NCBI RefSeq assembly: GCF_003991585.1
Contig: NZ_PQSP01000002.1
Coordinates: 186,001-250,000, forward strand
Length of the DNA: 64,000 bases
DNA from: Saezia sanguinis
GTDB taxonomy: Bacteria; Pseudomonadota; Gammaproteobacteria; Burkholderiales; Burkholderiaceae_C
Reading direction: 5' to 3'
The notes beneath the pieces were generated by a model, which had not been told where the DNA came from, searched no databases, and saw only the letters and a program-made list of their open reading frames with translations. The position numbers were made by a program, and so were the translations under genes. Shown here in pieces: positions 37,466 to 47,338 of the stretch (position 1 is the first letter of the stretch; each line of letters begins with the position of its first letter).

Positions 37466-38098
37466 TCAGCGCATGGGCATGGGTACCAGCAGCCAATTGT
37501 AGTTGGCCTGCGGGTTCGGGCCTGCTCCAGGGCCACGAGGCGCGTTCGGCGCGGCTGACCACTGTTGACGCCACGCTTCAACCTGTTGGTTCAGGGTGGT
37601 GCGTTGCTCAACTGTCAATACTTCGGCAGCCTGAATGCGTGCTTCGAGTGTACGGGCTGAGAGCTTTTGGGTCAGGTCTGCCTGCTGAGCCTGTAATTTG
37701 GCGATGGCTGCCTTGTCCAGTTGGGGCTTGATCAGCTCGAGGTTAAGCTGGACACGGGTTTCATGCAACTGGGTTCTCAGTGCCTGGGCATCGGTAAAAG
37801 AGGCCTGTGCAATGCCGCTCAGTTGTTCTTTCTGGGCATCGGTGAGGTTCAGCGATTCAATGGCCTGATAATTCCAGTATCCGCCACGGTGGCCGCCTCC
37901 CCAGTGATGACCACGCATGGGTCCGGGGCCTGGGCCTTGGCAGGGCGCATAAGTGGCGCCATCACCCTGCATGGGAGCGCCTTGGGCGCAGGGGCCATAG
38001 CCCATCGGCTGGGCATAAACGGTTGCGGCAACCAGCAGTCCGCCCAGGGCCACGCCAACACGGGCCAGTGGGGATGAAATTTGCGTTTTTTTGAACAT
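37466..38098 (-). CDS. Spy/CpxP-family periplasmic protein (LTxxQ motifs)
   Basis: A 210-residue exported protein. The signal peptide (MFKKTQISSPLARVGVALGG to VYAQ) precedes a Gly/Met/His-rich segment (MRGHHWGGGHRGGYW) that could bind metal. The all-helical core has two LTxxQ motifs (LTDAQKEQL and LTVEQRTTL), diagnostic of Spy/CpxP periplasmic chaperone-like proteins. CpxP restrains CpxA and Spy protects unfolded proteins. Adjacency to a CpxAR-like pair supports this role. It is divergent from the ABC exporter. Confidence 0.88.
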   Translation of the reverse strand: MFKKTQISSPLARVGVALGGLLVAATVYAQPMGYGPCAQGAPMQGDGATYAPCQGPGPGPMRGHHWGGGHRGGYWNYQAIESLNLTDAQKEQLSGIAQASFTDAQALRTQLHETRVQLNLELIKPQLDKAAIAKLQAQQADLTQKLSARTLEARIQAAEVLTVEQRTTLNQQVEAWRQQWSAAPNAPRGPGAGPNPQANYNWLLVPMPMR

Positions 38099-38307
38099 GA
38101 ATGTCCTCCTTTGAGTATTGGGTTGATGTCAGTGTAGGGCCAACACATTGGGGGAAGGTGTCTGAAATGCAAAGATTTGTAAAGACGATTATGGTCCTTT
38201 CAGCGTAACGCATCAACCTGTATGGGTAAGCCGGATATGCGGCATAAAAAGACGAAGGGGCCAAGGGGATGCGTTAAATAAATTACAATAGCAGACTGTT
38301 TATTTTA

Positions 38308-39264
38308 TTGTCTCCCATGTCATTATCCGTTACGCCCGCTTTGTCGTTTCAATCGGTCAGTAAAGTGTATACCACTTCGCGGGGGCCGTTTCAGGCGCTG
38401 GATGGTATTTCATTTGAAATTCAGCCCGGAGAGTTTTTTGGTTTGCTGGGGCCCAACGGGGCCGGTAAAACGACGCTGATCAGTATTCTGGCCGGCTTGT
38501 CAAAGGCGTCTTCAGGGGCGGTACAGGTTCTGGGACATGATGTGCGGGCCGATTTTGCTGTGGCCCGCCGTAATCTGGGTGTGGTACCGCAGGAGCTGGT
38601 GTTTGACCCGTTTTTCAGCGTGCGGGAGACTTTGCGGCTGCAATCTGCGTATTTTGGCATTACCCATAATGATGGCTGGATTGATGAATTGCTGGCCAAT
38701 CTGGGGCTGCTGGATAAGGCGGATCTGAATATGCGCCAGCTTTCCGGCGGCATGAAGCGGCGTGTGCTGGTCGCGCAGGCGCTGGTCCATCGTCCTCCTG
38801 TCATCGTGCTGGATGAGCCTACTGCCGGGGTGGATGTTGAATTGCGCCAGACCTTGTGGCAGTTTATTTCACGGCTCAATCGTGAGGGGCATACTGTATT
38901 GCTGACCACGCATTATCTGGAAGAGGCCGAAGCGCTGTGCGGACGCATTGCCATGCTGCGGCATGGCAAAGTGGTGGCGCTGGATACAACCAGCGCGTTG
39001 CTGCAGTCTTCCGCCAGCAATGTATTGCGTTTTAAAGTGGATGCGCCGTTGCCTGCTGATCTGGCCGAGCGTGCGCGGGTGACCGGTCGTATTGTCCAGT
39101 TGAATGTACGCGATGCGCAGGAGGTGGAGCGGATTCTGGCCCGCCTGCACGAAGAGGGTTATGTGGTACAGGATATGGAAGTGCGTAAATCGGATCTGGA
39201 AGATGTGTTTTTGCATTTGATGGAAGATCCGTCAGCCGGCGAGGCAGGGGAGGTGCAGCCATGA
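38308..39264 (+). CDS. ABC-2 exporter ATP-binding protein (YadG-like)
   Basis: A 318-residue ATPase. Walker A is GPNGAGKTT, the signature is LSGGMKRRV and Walker B is VIVLDEPTAGVD. A C-terminal ~90-residue extension (after TTSALLQSS) matches YadG-type and drug-exporter ATPases. It overlaps the permease by four bases. The substrate is unknown; YadGH-type systems are unassigned. In relatives, this pair sits between mla genes and bolA-murA. Confidence 0.9.
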   Translation: MSPMSLSVTPALSFQSVSKVYTTSRGPFQALDGISFEIQPGEFFGLLGPNGAGKTTLISILAGLSKASSGAVQVLGHDVRADFAVARRNLGVVPQELVFDPFFSVRETLRLQSAYFGITHNDGWIDELLANLGLLDKADLNMRQLSGGMKRRVLVAQALVHRPPVIVLDEPTAGVDVELRQTLWQFISRLNREGHTVLLTTHYLEEAEALCGRIAMLRHGKVVALDTTSALLQSSASNVLRFKVDAPLPADLAERARVTGRIVQLNVRDAQEVERILARLHEEGYVVQDMEVRKSDLEDVFLHLMEDPSAGEAGEVQP

Positions 39265-40022
39265 ATTGGACCGGTTGGCAGGCCTTGCTCTATAAAGAGG
39301 TATTGCGGTTTTGGAAGGTGGGGTTTCAGACGGTGGTGGCACCGGTGCTGACAGCGTTGCTGTATATGTTGATTTTCAGCCACGCCATGGGCGACCGCAT
39401 CCGGGTCTATGAGCATGTGGAGTATGTGGCATTTCTGGTGCCGGGGCTGGCGATGATGAGCCTGCTGCAAAACGCGTTTGCCAATACCTCTTCTTCATTG
39501 ATTCAAAGCAAAATCACCGGGAACCTGGTATTTGTGTTGTTGACGCCTTTGTCCTACCGGGACTGGTTTGTGGGGTATGTGGGTGCGGCTGTGGTGCGTG
39601 GTGTGCTGGTTGCCGTAGCCATTATTGCAGCCACGGCGTTTGTTGTGGTGCCGCAGTTCAGCCAGCCGCTGTGGATTTTGGTTTTTGGCTTCTTGGGGGC
39701 CATGCTGCTGGGGGCATTGGGCCTGATTGCCGGTCTTTGGGCCGATAAATTTGACCAACTGGCGGCATTTCAGAATTTTATCATCATGCCGGGCACTTTC
39801 CTCTCTGGCGTGTTTTATTCCATTCCATCGTTGCCGCCGTTCTGGCGGGCGGTGTCGCATGCCAACCCGTTCTTTTATCTGATTGACGGGTTCCGGCATG
39901 GTTTTTTTGGCGTGTCTGATGTCTCGCCCTGGCTTAGCCTGAGTGTGGTCAGCGTCAGCACATTGGTGGTGATGGTCATTGCCATGCACCTTCTTCGCAT
40001 TGGGTACAAAATACGCTCATGA
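39261..40022 (+). CDS. ABC-2 exporter permease (YadH-like)
   Basis: A 253-residue membrane protein with six hydrophobic helices. The ABC-2 hallmark near the C-terminus is PGTFLSGVFYSIPSLPPFWRAV, followed by NPFFYLIDGFRHGFFGVSD. It starts within the ATPase stop codon (ATGA) and overlaps bolA in the same way, so the three are translationally coupled. The substrate is unknown. Confidence 0.9.
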   Translation: MNWTGWQALLYKEVLRFWKVGFQTVVAPVLTALLYMLIFSHAMGDRIRVYEHVEYVAFLVPGLAMMSLLQNAFANTSSSLIQSKITGNLVFVLLTPLSYRDWFVGYVGAAVVRGVLVAVAIIAATAFVVVPQFSQPLWILVFGFLGAMLLGALGLIAGLWADKFDQLAAFQNFIIMPGTFLSGVFYSIPSLPPFWRAVSHANPFFYLIDGFRHGFFGVSDVSPWLSLSVVSVSTLVVMVIAMHLLRIGYKIRS

Positions 40023-40270
40023 CAAACTATCCTACACCTGAACAGGTCCGCGGTTATATTGCCGCAGGTTTAAACTGCACACAGCTTGAAGTCGATGGCG
40101 ATGGCCAGCACTTTGAGGCAACCATTGTTTCGGCTGAATTTGAGGGTTTGCGTCAGGTAGCGCGACATCAGCGTGTTTATGCGGTGCTTGGCGATAGAAT
40201 GAGGGAAGAAATTCACGCATTGTCAATGAGAACCTACACGCCGGCTGAATACGAGGCCATGCTTGGCTGA
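40019..40270 (+). CDS. ibaG: BolA-family protein, IbaG-like
   Basis: An 83-residue BolA-fold protein. The core ATIVSAEFEGLRQVARHQRVYAVL and the closing HALSMRTYTPAEYEAM are typical of IbaG/YrbA. It lacks the Cys-containing loop of some BolA1 types. With monothiol glutaredoxins it handles Fe-S clusters. The position just before murA is conserved in many proteobacteria. It overlaps the permease by four bases. Confidence 0.92.
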   Translation: MTNYPTPEQVRGYIAAGLNCTQLEVDGDGQHFEATIVSAEFEGLRQVARHQRVYAVLGDRMREEIHALSMRTYTPAEYEAMLG

Positions 40271-40363
40271 AAAGGCCTGTTTGCACGCACAGAAGCCGCC
40301 TGAAAATGGTGACGGCTTTGGTGGCAGGTGCTTTTGCCCGCCACAGTAAAAAGATAGAAACAG

Positions 40364-41638
40364 ATGGATAAACTGAAAATTCAAGGTGGCCGCCGCCTGC
40401 AAGGCGAAGTTGCTATTTCGGGCGCTAAAAATGCGGCATTGCCGGAGCTGTGTGCCGCACTGCTGACGGGCGATGCGGTAACGCTGCAAAATGTGCCGCG
40501 CCTGCAGGATGTGAACACAATGCTGAAGCTGTTGCGCAGCATGGGTATGCGCGCAGACTGGCTTGCAGAAGTGGGCAGCCCCGGTGCTTATACCGTGCAT
40601 TTGCAGGCTGGCGAGCTGAGCCATCTGGAGGCGTCTTATGACCTGGTGAAAACCATGCGTGCTTCTATTTTGGTGCTGGGGCCGCTGCTGAGCCGTTTCG
40701 GGCAGGGGCGGGTGTCTCTGCCAGGCGGCTGTGCCATTGGCTCACGCCCGGTTGACCAGCATATCAAAGGGTTGCAGGCCATGGGGGCGGAAATAGAGGT
40801 TGATCATGGTTATATTGTGGCCAAAGCCAAGCGGCTGAAAGGCGCACGCATTACGACCGATATGATCACCGTGACCGGAACCGAAAATCTGCTGATGGCG
40901 GCAACTTTGGCGCAAGGCGAAACGGTGCTGGAAAACGCCGCGCAGGAGCCCGAGGTTGTTGACCTGGCCGAAATGCTGATCGGCATGGGCGCGCGTATTG
41001 AAGGGCATGGCACCAGCAGTATCCATGTGCAAGGTGTTGATGCGTTAAATGGCTATACCCATACCGTGGTGCCGGACCGCATCGAAGCCGGTACTTTTCT
41101 GTGCGCGGTTGCCGCAACTGGCGGTACGGTGGTGCTGAAGCAGGCACGTGCTGAACATCTGGACGCTGTTATTTCCAAACTGCGGGCCGCTGGTGCGCAG
41201 ATTGAGGCGGGGGCAGATTTTATCCGTATCCGTGCCGCAGGGCGTATGCAGGCGCAGAGCTTTCGCACCGCAGAATATCCCGGCTTTCCAACCGACATGC
41301 AGGCACAGTTCATGGCTTTGAACAGTATTGCCAAAGGGCGGGCAACGATCACGGAGACTATTTTTGAAAACCGTTTCATGCATGTGAACGAGCTGCTTCG
41401 CCTGGGTGCGCAAATTCATGCGGATGGCCGTGTTGCCGTGGTTGATGGTGTAGAGCACCTTTCAGGAGCGACAGTGATGGCTACGGATCTGCGCGCATCT
41501 GCCAGCCTGGTGATTGCCGGGTTGGTGGCGCAGGGAGAAACACTGGTGGATCGGATCTACCATCTGGATCGGGGTTATGACTGCATGGAAGGCAAACTGC
41601 GTGCGTTGGGAGCCAAAATTGAAAGGGTCAAAGCATGA
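40364..41638 (+). CDS. murA: UDP-N-acetylglucosamine 1-carboxyvinyltransferase
   Basis: This enzyme catalyses the first committed step of peptidoglycan synthesis, adding enolpyruvate to UDP-GlcNAc. It has 424 residues. The start [27 protein letters not shown] is diagnostic. The catalytic, fosfomycin-reactive Cys is C123 in [14 protein letters not shown]. Near the end is the conserved RAGAALVIAGL-like segment [12 protein letters not shown]. Its stop overlaps the hisG start (ATGA). Confidence 0.97.
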   Translation: MDKLKIQGGRRLQGEVAISGAKNAALPELCAALLTGDAVTLQNVPRLQDVNTMLKLLRSMGMRADWLAEVGSPGAYTVHLQAGELSHLEASYDLVKTMRASILVLGPLLSRFGQGRVSLPGGCAIGSRPVDQHIKGLQAMGAEIEVDHGYIVAKAKRLKGARITTDMITVTGTENLLMAATLAQGETVLENAAQEPEVVDLAEMLIGMGARIEGHGTSSIHVQGVDALNGYTHTVVPDRIEAGTFLCAVAATGGTVVLKQARAEHLDAVISKLRAAGAQIEAGADFIRIRAAGRMQAQSFRTAEYPGFPTDMQAQFMALNSIAKGRATITETIFENRFMHVNELLRLGAQIHADGRVAVVDGVEHLSGATVMATDLRASASLVIAGLVAQGETLVDRIYHLDRGYDCMEGKLRALGAKIERVKA

Positions 41639-42297
41639 TGAGCGACACGATCACACTGGCCCTTTCCAAGGGACGTATTTTTGATGAAACACTGCCTTTG
41701 CTGCAGGCTGCAGGCATTGAAGTCACGGAAGACCCGGAAAAATCACGCAAGCTGATTTTGTCGACCAATCAGCCCGGTGTGAAAGTGGTGCTGGTGCGTG
41801 CGACCGATGTACCTACCTATGTGCAGTATGGTGGCGCTGATATGGGGGTGGCTGGCAAAGATGTTTTGCTGGAGCATGGCGGAGAAGGTTTGTACCAGCC
41901 GCTTGACCTTAACATTGCCCGCTGCCGGATGAGTGTGGCAACACAGGCCGGGTTTGATTATGCCGGCAAGGCCCAACAAGGAGCGCGCATTAGGGTGGCG
42001 ACCAAATACCCCGCAATTGCGCGTGAGCATTTTGCGCACAAAGGGGTGCATGTGGATATCATCAAGCTGTATGGCTCGATGGAACTGGCCCCGCTGACAG
42101 GGCTGGCTGATGCCATTGTGGACCTGGTGTCCACGGGCAATACCTTGCGTGCCAACCATCTGGTGGAAGTGGAAAAAGTCATGGATATTTCATCGCGGCT
42201 GGTTGTGAACCAGGCGGCGCTGAAACTCAAGACAGAAAAAGTACGCCATCTCATCGACACATTTGCCAAGGCCTCTTCTCAGGAGGAAAACGAATGA
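41635..42297 (+). CDS. hisG: ATP phosphoribosyltransferase, short form
   Basis: This is the first enzyme of histidine synthesis. The 220-residue protein is the HisG-S type, without the C-terminal ACT-like regulatory domain. Such enzymes need HisZ, which is not in the window. Key motifs are [41 protein letters not shown] and [16 protein letters not shown]. The start overlaps murA by four bases; an ATG at 41638 is also possible. The gene is coupled to hisD by another overlap. Confidence 0.95.
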   Translation: MMSDTITLALSKGRIFDETLPLLQAAGIEVTEDPEKSRKLILSTNQPGVKVVLVRATDVPTYVQYGGADMGVAGKDVLLEHGGEGLYQPLDLNIARCRMSVATQAGFDYAGKAQQGARIRVATKYPAIAREHFAHKGVHVDIIKLYGSMELAPLTGLADAIVDLVSTGNTLRANHLVEVEKVMDISSRLVVNQAALKLKTEKVRHLIDTFAKASSQEENE

Positions 42298-43619
42298 GCA
42301 CACAACAAGAGCAACTGGTGCGCTGCCTGCGCACAACCGACAGTGATTTTGAAGCGGAATTTGCCAGGCTGCGCCATTGGTCGGCTGAAACCGACAATGC
42401 CATTGAGCAGCGCGTAGCCGACATTTTGGCCGATGTGCAAAAGCGCGGTGATGCGGCTGTGCTGGAATACACGGAACGTTTTGATGGGTTGAAGGCAGCT
42501 TCTATGCAGGCGCTGGAGTTGCATCCGCAGGAGCTGGAAGATGCGTTTAAAACACTGCCGGCCAAACAGCAGGATGCATTGCAGTTTGCTACAGAACGTA
42601 TCCGGCGCTACCACGAAGCGCAAATGGAAGCCTGCGGACGCAGCTGGCAGTACCGGGATGAAGACGGTACGCTGCTGGGGCAGAAGGTTACCCCGCTGGA
42701 CCGGGTGGGCGTGTATGTGCCTGGCGGCAAGGCTGCATATCCTTCCAGCGTGCTGATGAATGTGGTGCCCGCGCATGTGGCCGGCGTCAAAGATATTGTG
42801 ATGGTGGTGCCCACCCCACGCGGTGAAAAAAACGCACTGGTACTGGCTGCTGCCCACGTGGCTGGTGTGACGCGCGGCTATGCCATTGGCGGCGCACAGG
42901 CAGTTGGCGCTTTGGCGTATGGCACGCAGCACATTGCCCCGGTAGACAAGATTACCGGGCCGGGCAATGCCTATGTCGCATCAGCCAAGCGGCGGGTGTT
43001 TGGCACCGTGGGTATTGACATGATTGCTGGGCCCAGCGAAATTCTGGTGGTGGCTGACGGTTCTACCAACCCTGAGTGGGTGGCGATGGATTTGTTCAGC
43101 CAGGCCGAACATGATGAACTGGCGCAGTCGATTCTGCTGTGCCCCGATGCGGCGTATATTGAACAGGTGCTTGGGCATCTGGAGCGTTTGCTGCCGGCCA
43201 TGCCGCGTGCGGAAATCATCCGCAAATCACTGACAGGCCGTGGCGCGCTGATTCAGACGCGCAGCATGGAAGAGGCATGTGAGATTTCCAACCGCATCGC
43301 ACCGGAGCACCTGGAAATTGCCTCGCAGGAGGCCAGCCGCTGGGAGCCTTTGCTCAAACACGCAGGCGCCATATTCATTGGGGCTTATACCAGCGAATCG
43401 CTGGGCGACTACTGTGCAGGGCCGAATCATGTGCTGCCAACATCCGGCACGGCGCGTTTTTCCAATCCGCTGGGCGTGTATGATTTTACCAAGCGCAGCA
43501 GCCTGATTGAGGTCAGTGCAGATGGTGCTCAGAAACTGGGTGTGGTGGCTGCCGAACTGGCGTACGGCGAAGGCCTGCAGGCGCATGCGCATTCGGCAGA
43601 ACTGCGGCTTAAAAAGTAA
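42294..43619 (+). CDS. hisD: Histidinol dehydrogenase
   Basis: This enzyme oxidises histidinol to histidine using NAD and zinc. It has 441 residues. The block [38 protein letters not shown], the zinc ligand region [11 protein letters not shown] and the final [20 protein letters not shown] match HisD. It overlaps hisG by four bases. A 229-bp gap follows before hisB, where hisC lies in many relatives. Confidence 0.97.
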   Translation: MSTQQEQLVRCLRTTDSDFEAEFARLRHWSAETDNAIEQRVADILADVQKRGDAAVLEYTERFDGLKAASMQALELHPQELEDAFKTLPAKQQDALQFATERIRRYHEAQMEACGRSWQYRDEDGTLLGQKVTPLDRVGVYVPGGKAAYPSSVLMNVVPAHVAGVKDIVMVVPTPRGEKNALVLAAAHVAGVTRGYAIGGAQAVGALAYGTQHIAPVDKITGPGNAYVASAKRRVFGTVGIDMIAGPSEILVVADGSTNPEWVAMDLFSQAEHDELAQSILLCPDAAYIEQVLGHLERLLPAMPRAEIIRKSLTGRGALIQTRSMEEACEISNRIAPEHLEIASQEASRWEPLLKHAGAIFIGAYTSESLGDYCAGPNHVLPTSGTARFSNPLGVYDFTKRSSLIEVSADGAQKLGVVAAELAYGEGLQAHAHSAELRLKK

Positions 43620-43723
43620 AGCAGCTTGTGTCAGAGCCGTAAGCATGGGACGGTGTGGTCTGGCGTGAAATGGAGTCCGCGCTGGAAAGCAGGCTGGGGG
43701 AAATAAGCTCTGAGCCCGTTATA

Positions 43724-43786
43724 ATGCGGCAAATGATTGAAAAACAACAGATAATGGCATTCCAAGTTGCTGCCAAAGCAGCTTAA
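43724..43786 (+). CDS. Possible 20-residue leader ORF upstream of hisB
   Basis: A tiny frame, ATG 43724 (or 43733), ending TAA at 43784-43786. The peptide is MRQMIEKQQIMAFQVAAKAA. The first ATG lies within a TATAAT-like hexamer (43720-43725), so a transcript from that element would start near 43732. It has no His codons, so it is not a classical his attenuator. No ribosome-binding site is clear. Real translation is unproven. Confidence 0.2.
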   Translation: MRQMIEKQQIMAFQVAAKAA

Positions 43787-43852
43787 ATGACACAATTATT
43801 ATTTCTTATGGTTTATATAACGGTGCTCAGACAAGCACGGCGTGAAAAATGA
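43787..43852 (+). CDS. Possible 21-residue hydrophobic ORF coupled to hisB
   Basis: ATG follows directly after the TAA of the previous tiny frame, in the same frame. The peptide reads [21 protein letters not shown], with a hydrophobic N-half and basic C-half. Its TGA overlaps the hisB ATG (AATGA), the usual sign of translational coupling. There is no homologue I know. It may be a coupling leader or chance. Confidence 0.25.
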   Translation: MTQLLFLMVYITVLRQARREK

Positions 43853-44439
43853 CTCGAACAGCGCAAGTAACCCGCAATACCCGCGAAACCCAGATCCGTG
43901 TTGCATTGGATCTGGATGGCAGTGGCCAGTCTGAACTGCATACCGGAATTGGTTTTCTGGATCATATGCTGGATCAAGTGGCTCGCCATGGTCTGATTGA
44001 TCTGGAAGTACAGGCACAGGGTGACCTGCATATTGATGGACACCATACGGTAGAGGATATTGGCATTACACTGGGGCAGGCTGTTGCGCAGGCGGTGGGC
44101 GATAAAAAGGGCATTTGCCGTTATGGCCATGCTTACGTTCCTTTGGATGAAGCGCTCTCGCGTGTTGTGATTGATTTCTCCGGCCGTCCGGGGCTGGTGA
44201 TGGATGTGCTGTTCACTGCGCCGGTGATTGGTACGCTTGATACGCAGTTGATCTCGGAGTTTTTCCATGGTTTTGTGAACCATGCCAATGTCACGCTGCA
44301 CATTGACAATCTGCGGGGCGAGAATGCGCACCACCAGTGTGAATCTGTGTTTAAGGCATTTGCGCGTGCCATGCGTATGGCACTGACGCCTGATATGCGT
44401 ATGCAGGGCGTTATTCCTTCGACCAAGGGGGCTCTGTAA
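43849..44439 (+). CDS. hisB: Imidazoleglycerol-phosphate dehydratase
   Basis: A monofunctional HisB of 196 residues with no phosphatase domain, so histidinol-phosphate phosphatase (hisN type) must be elsewhere. The metal-binding motifs [26 protein letters not shown] and the repeated [14 protein letters not shown] are intact. The N-terminus [18 protein letters not shown] fits. Its ATG overlaps a tiny upstream frame. The gene opens the hisBHAFI run. Confidence 0.96.
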   Translation: MTRTAQVTRNTRETQIRVALDLDGSGQSELHTGIGFLDHMLDQVARHGLIDLEVQAQGDLHIDGHHTVEDIGITLGQAVAQAVGDKKGICRYGHAYVPLDEALSRVVIDFSGRPGLVMDVLFTAPVIGTLDTQLISEFFHGFVNHANVTLHIDNLRGENAHHQCESVFKAFARAMRMALTPDMRMQGVIPSTKGAL

Positions 44440-44513
44440 GCCTGCCTGATCCATTCCACTCATGATTTGTAAAATGAGACTTCCATGCCTAACTGCCTGA
44501 TGATTCTGCCGGT

Positions 44514-45161
44514 ATGAGAACTGTTGCCATCATTGATTATGAAATGGGGAACCTGCGCTCGGTCGCACAGGCTGTGCTGCATGTGGCTGCCGGCGAAAAC
44601 GTGCAGGTCATTACAACGGATGATCCGGAGCAGGTCAGGAAGGCAGAGCGCATTGTGCTGCCGGGCCAGGGGGCTATGCCTGACTGTATGCACAAGCTGC
44701 AGGATGCCGGGCTGCAGGAGGCGGTGCTGGAAGCCGCGCGGAACAAGCCTTTGTTTGGTGTGTGTGTGGGCATGCAGATGCTGCTGGATGGCAGCGAAGA
44801 AGGGGGGTATACGCCTTCTCTGGGGTTGATTGCCGGCACTGTGAAAAGGTTTGAGCTGGACGGGCAGTTGCAGGAGGATGGCAGCCGCTACAAGGTACCG
44901 CAAATGGGCTGGAACCAGGTCAGGCAGACCTGTGCGCACCCTCTATGGCAGGCGGTACCGGATGATTCCTGGTTTTATTTTGTGCACAGCTACTATGCCC
45001 GGCCGCACGATGCCCGGCACAGCGCAGGCGAAACGGATTATGGACAGCCGTTCACTTCCGTGATTGCACAGGACAATATTTTTGCCACGCAGTTTCATCC
45101 GGAAAAAAGTGCCGGGATGGGGTTGCAGCTTTATCGTAACTTTTTACACTGGGCCCCCTGA
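44514..45161 (+). CDS. hisH: Imidazole glycerol phosphate synthase, glutamine amidotransferase subunit
   Basis: A class I glutaminase of 215 residues that supplies ammonia to HisF. The nucleophile Cys is in [16 protein letters not shown], with His and Glu in [12 protein letters not shown]. The N-terminal [15 protein letters not shown] matches the family. ATG 44514 follows a 74-bp gap after hisB. It works as a heterodimer with HisF, three genes later. Confidence 0.96.
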   Translation: MRTVAIIDYEMGNLRSVAQAVLHVAAGENVQVITTDDPEQVRKAERIVLPGQGAMPDCMHKLQDAGLQEAVLEAARNKPLFGVCVGMQMLLDGSEEGGYTPSLGLIAGTVKRFELDGQLQEDGSRYKVPQMGWNQVRQTCAHPLWQAVPDDSWFYFVHSYYARPHDARHSAGETDYGQPFTSVIAQDNIFATQFHPEKSAGMGLQLYRNFLHWAP

Positions 45162-45209
45162 GCGGGGGGTATTTTCTCACTTAACCAACTTCACTGATAC
45201 CGAACCATC

Positions 45210-45980
45210 ATGCTTCTGATTCCAGCTATCGACCTGAAAGACGGTCATTGTGTACGCTTGCAGCAGGGTGATATGAATGCCGCAACAACGTTTTCTGAAG
45301 AGCCGGCGGCCATGGCCGCACACTGGTTGAACCAAGGTGCCAGGCGTTTGCATCTGGTTGATCTCAACGGCGCTTTTGCCGGCAAACCGGTCAATGGCAA
45401 GGCGATCAAAGCCATTCTCAAAGAGGTGGGTGGAGAGATTCCGGTGCAGATCGGGGGCGGTATCCGCTCGCTGGACACGATTGAGTTTTATGTGGATGCC
45501 GGTATTTCCTATGTGATTATCGGTACGGCAGCCATTAAAAACCCGGGTTTTCTGCAGGACGCCTGCAGCGCTTTTGGCGGACATGTCATCGTCGGGCTGG
45601 ATGCTCGCGAGGGTATGGTTGCAACCGATGGCTGGAGCAAGCTGACCAAGCACAGCGCCATTGATCTGGCGCGCCGGTTTGAGGATTATGGTGTGGAAAG
45701 CATCATATACACCGATATCGGGCGTGACGGCATGCTCACCGGCATCAATATTGACGCCACTGTGCAGTTGGCCCAGGCGGTTTCTATTCCGGTGATTGCT
45801 TCGGGCGGGCTGAGTTCCATGGCCGATATTGAAAAGCTGTGCGAAGTACAGGATGAAGGTATTGAAGGCGTTATCTGCGGGCGGGCGATTTATTCGGGCG
45901 ATCTGGATTTTGCCGCGGCCCAGGATCTGGCCGATGAGTACGATGATGTGGATGAAGCAGATGATGCAGATGACGCGTAA
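45210..45980 (+). CDS. hisA: ProFAR isomerase HisA
   Basis: A TIM-barrel isomerase of 256 residues. The catalytic acids sit in [19 protein letters not shown] and in [14 protein letters not shown]. The phosphate-binding GGIRS and IASGGLSS loops are clear. The C-terminus has an extra acidic tail ([15 protein letters not shown]) of Asp-rich residues not needed by the fold. The start follows hisH by 48 bp. Confidence 0.96.
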   Translation: MLLIPAIDLKDGHCVRLQQGDMNAATTFSEEPAAMAAHWLNQGARRLHLVDLNGAFAGKPVNGKAIKAILKEVGGEIPVQIGGGIRSLDTIEFYVDAGISYVIIGTAAIKNPGFLQDACSAFGGHVIVGLDAREGMVATDGWSKLTKHSAIDLARRFEDYGVESIIYTDIGRDGMLTGINIDATVQLAQAVSIPVIASGGLSSMADIEKLCEVQDEGIEGVICGRAIYSGDLDFAAAQDLADEYDDVDEADDADDA

Positions 45981-46041
45981 AGTGGAGTTCCCGGCGTGCT
46001 GATGCGGGTGAGGCGGGTTTCTTATATACACTGGGGTTGCC

Positions 46042-46821
46042 ATGCTGGCTAAACGCATTATTCCTTGTCTTGATGTGACCGGCGGGCGGGTGGTCAAGGG
46101 CATTAATTTTGTCGGACTGCAAGACGCAGGTGACCCGGTGGAAATTGCGGCCCGCTATAACGAACAGGGCGCCGACGAGCTGACTTTTCTGGATATTACG
46201 GCCACCAGCGATGACCGTGGCATGATTCTGGAGATGATTGAGGCGGTGGCCTCGCAGGTGTTTATTCCGCTGACAGTGGGCGGTGGCGTGCGAACCGTGG
46301 CTGATGTGCGCCGGCTGCTGAATTCGGGGGCCGATAAGGTCAGCTTTAATTCTGCCGCAATTGCCAACCCGGATGTGATCAAGGAAACCTCCGACAAATA
46401 CGGTTCCCAGTGTATTGTCGTAGCCATAGACGCCAAGCGCCGGCAGGGGGAAGATCTGGCGGCCCGTGGCCCGGGCTGGGACATCTATACACATGGTGGG
46501 CGTAAAAATGCGCAGATTGATGCGCTGGAATGGGCGCGCCGGATGAATGCGTATGGTGCCGGAGAGATTTTGCTGACCAGCATGAACAAGGACGGCACCA
46601 AAAGCGGGTTTGACTTGGAGCTGACTGCGGCGGTCAGTGATGCTGTCAGCATTCCCGTCATTGCCTCTGGCGGCGTCGGAACGCTGGAGCACATGGCCGA
46701 CGGCATTCAAAAAGGCAAGGCGGATGCCGTGCTGGCTGCCAGTATTTTCCACTATGGAGAATATACGGTGCGCCAGGCCAAGGAATATATGGCAGACCGG
46801 GGCATCCCGGTACGGCTTTAA
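46042..46821 (+). CDS. hisF: Imidazole glycerol phosphate synthase, cyclase subunit
   Basis: A TIM-barrel cyclase of 259 residues. The start [23 protein letters not shown] is diagnostic. The two catalytic Asp are in CLDV and [27 protein letters not shown] and [12 protein letters not shown] bind phosphate. It joins HisH to make IGP and AICAR. A 99-bp gap separates it from hisI. Confidence 0.97.
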   Translation: MLAKRIIPCLDVTGGRVVKGINFVGLQDAGDPVEIAARYNEQGADELTFLDITATSDDRGMILEMIEAVASQVFIPLTVGGGVRTVADVRRLLNSGADKVSFNSAAIANPDVIKETSDKYGSQCIVVAIDAKRRQGEDLAARGPGWDIYTHGGRKNAQIDALEWARRMNAYGAGEILLTSMNKDGTKSGFDLELTAAVSDAVSIPVIASGGVGTLEHMADGIQKGKADAVLAASIFHYGEYTVRQAKEYMADRGIPVRL

Positions 46822-46920
46822 TACATCTCACAACACCATATAGAGTTGCCCATCATTTGTAAATAAGCCAGCGTGTATTGAAATACCAGGCTTATGGGGC
46901 AGGCCGTTTACAATAGTGCC

Positions 46921-47337
46921 ATGGAAAAAACAGATCAGACATGGTTAGATGCAGTCAAATGGGATGAGCATGGACTTATCCCGGTGATTGCGCAGGAAGC
47001 TGGCAGCAATGACGTACTGATGTTCGCGTTCATGAACCGGGAGGCGTTGCAGCGTACAGTGATGCTGCGACAGGCTGTTTACTGGAGCCGCTCACGCAAA
47101 AAACTCTGGCACAAAGGTGAGGAGTCAGGCCATTTTCAGCAGGTGCATGAAATCCGGCTGGATTGTGATAATGATGTGATTTTGCTGAAAGTGACCCAGT
47201 TGGGGCACGAGCCCGGCATTGCCTGCCATACAGGGCGGCACAGTTGTTTTTTCAAAAAATTGGAAAACGGGCGCTGGGAAGAGGTCGATCCTGTGTTGCA
47301 GGACCCGGCTGCAATTTATCAGAACAAAAGGGGCTGA
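46921..47337 (+). CDS. hisI: Phosphoribosyl-AMP cyclohydrolase
   Basis: A zinc enzyme of 138 residues. Metal-binding Cys and Asp are in [42 protein letters not shown] and [20 protein letters not shown] are the conserved blocks. I start at ATG 46921 because homologues begin near [13 protein letters not shown]; the frame opens nine codons earlier at 46894. It is separate from hisE, unlike the fused enterobacterial HisIE. A DIP1984 gene follows after one base. Confidence 0.95.
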   Translation: MEKTDQTWLDAVKWDEHGLIPVIAQEAGSNDVLMFAFMNREALQRTVMLRQAVYWSRSRKKLWHKGEESGHFQQVHEIRLDCDNDVILLKVTQLGHEPGIACHTGRHSCFFKKLENGRWEEVDPVLQDPAAIYQNKRG

Positions 47338-47338
47338 A

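Noticed and set aside
45177..46752. Long antisense frames across hisA and hisF
   Set aside because: Both lie opposite intact TIM-barrel genes and have no recognisable domain.
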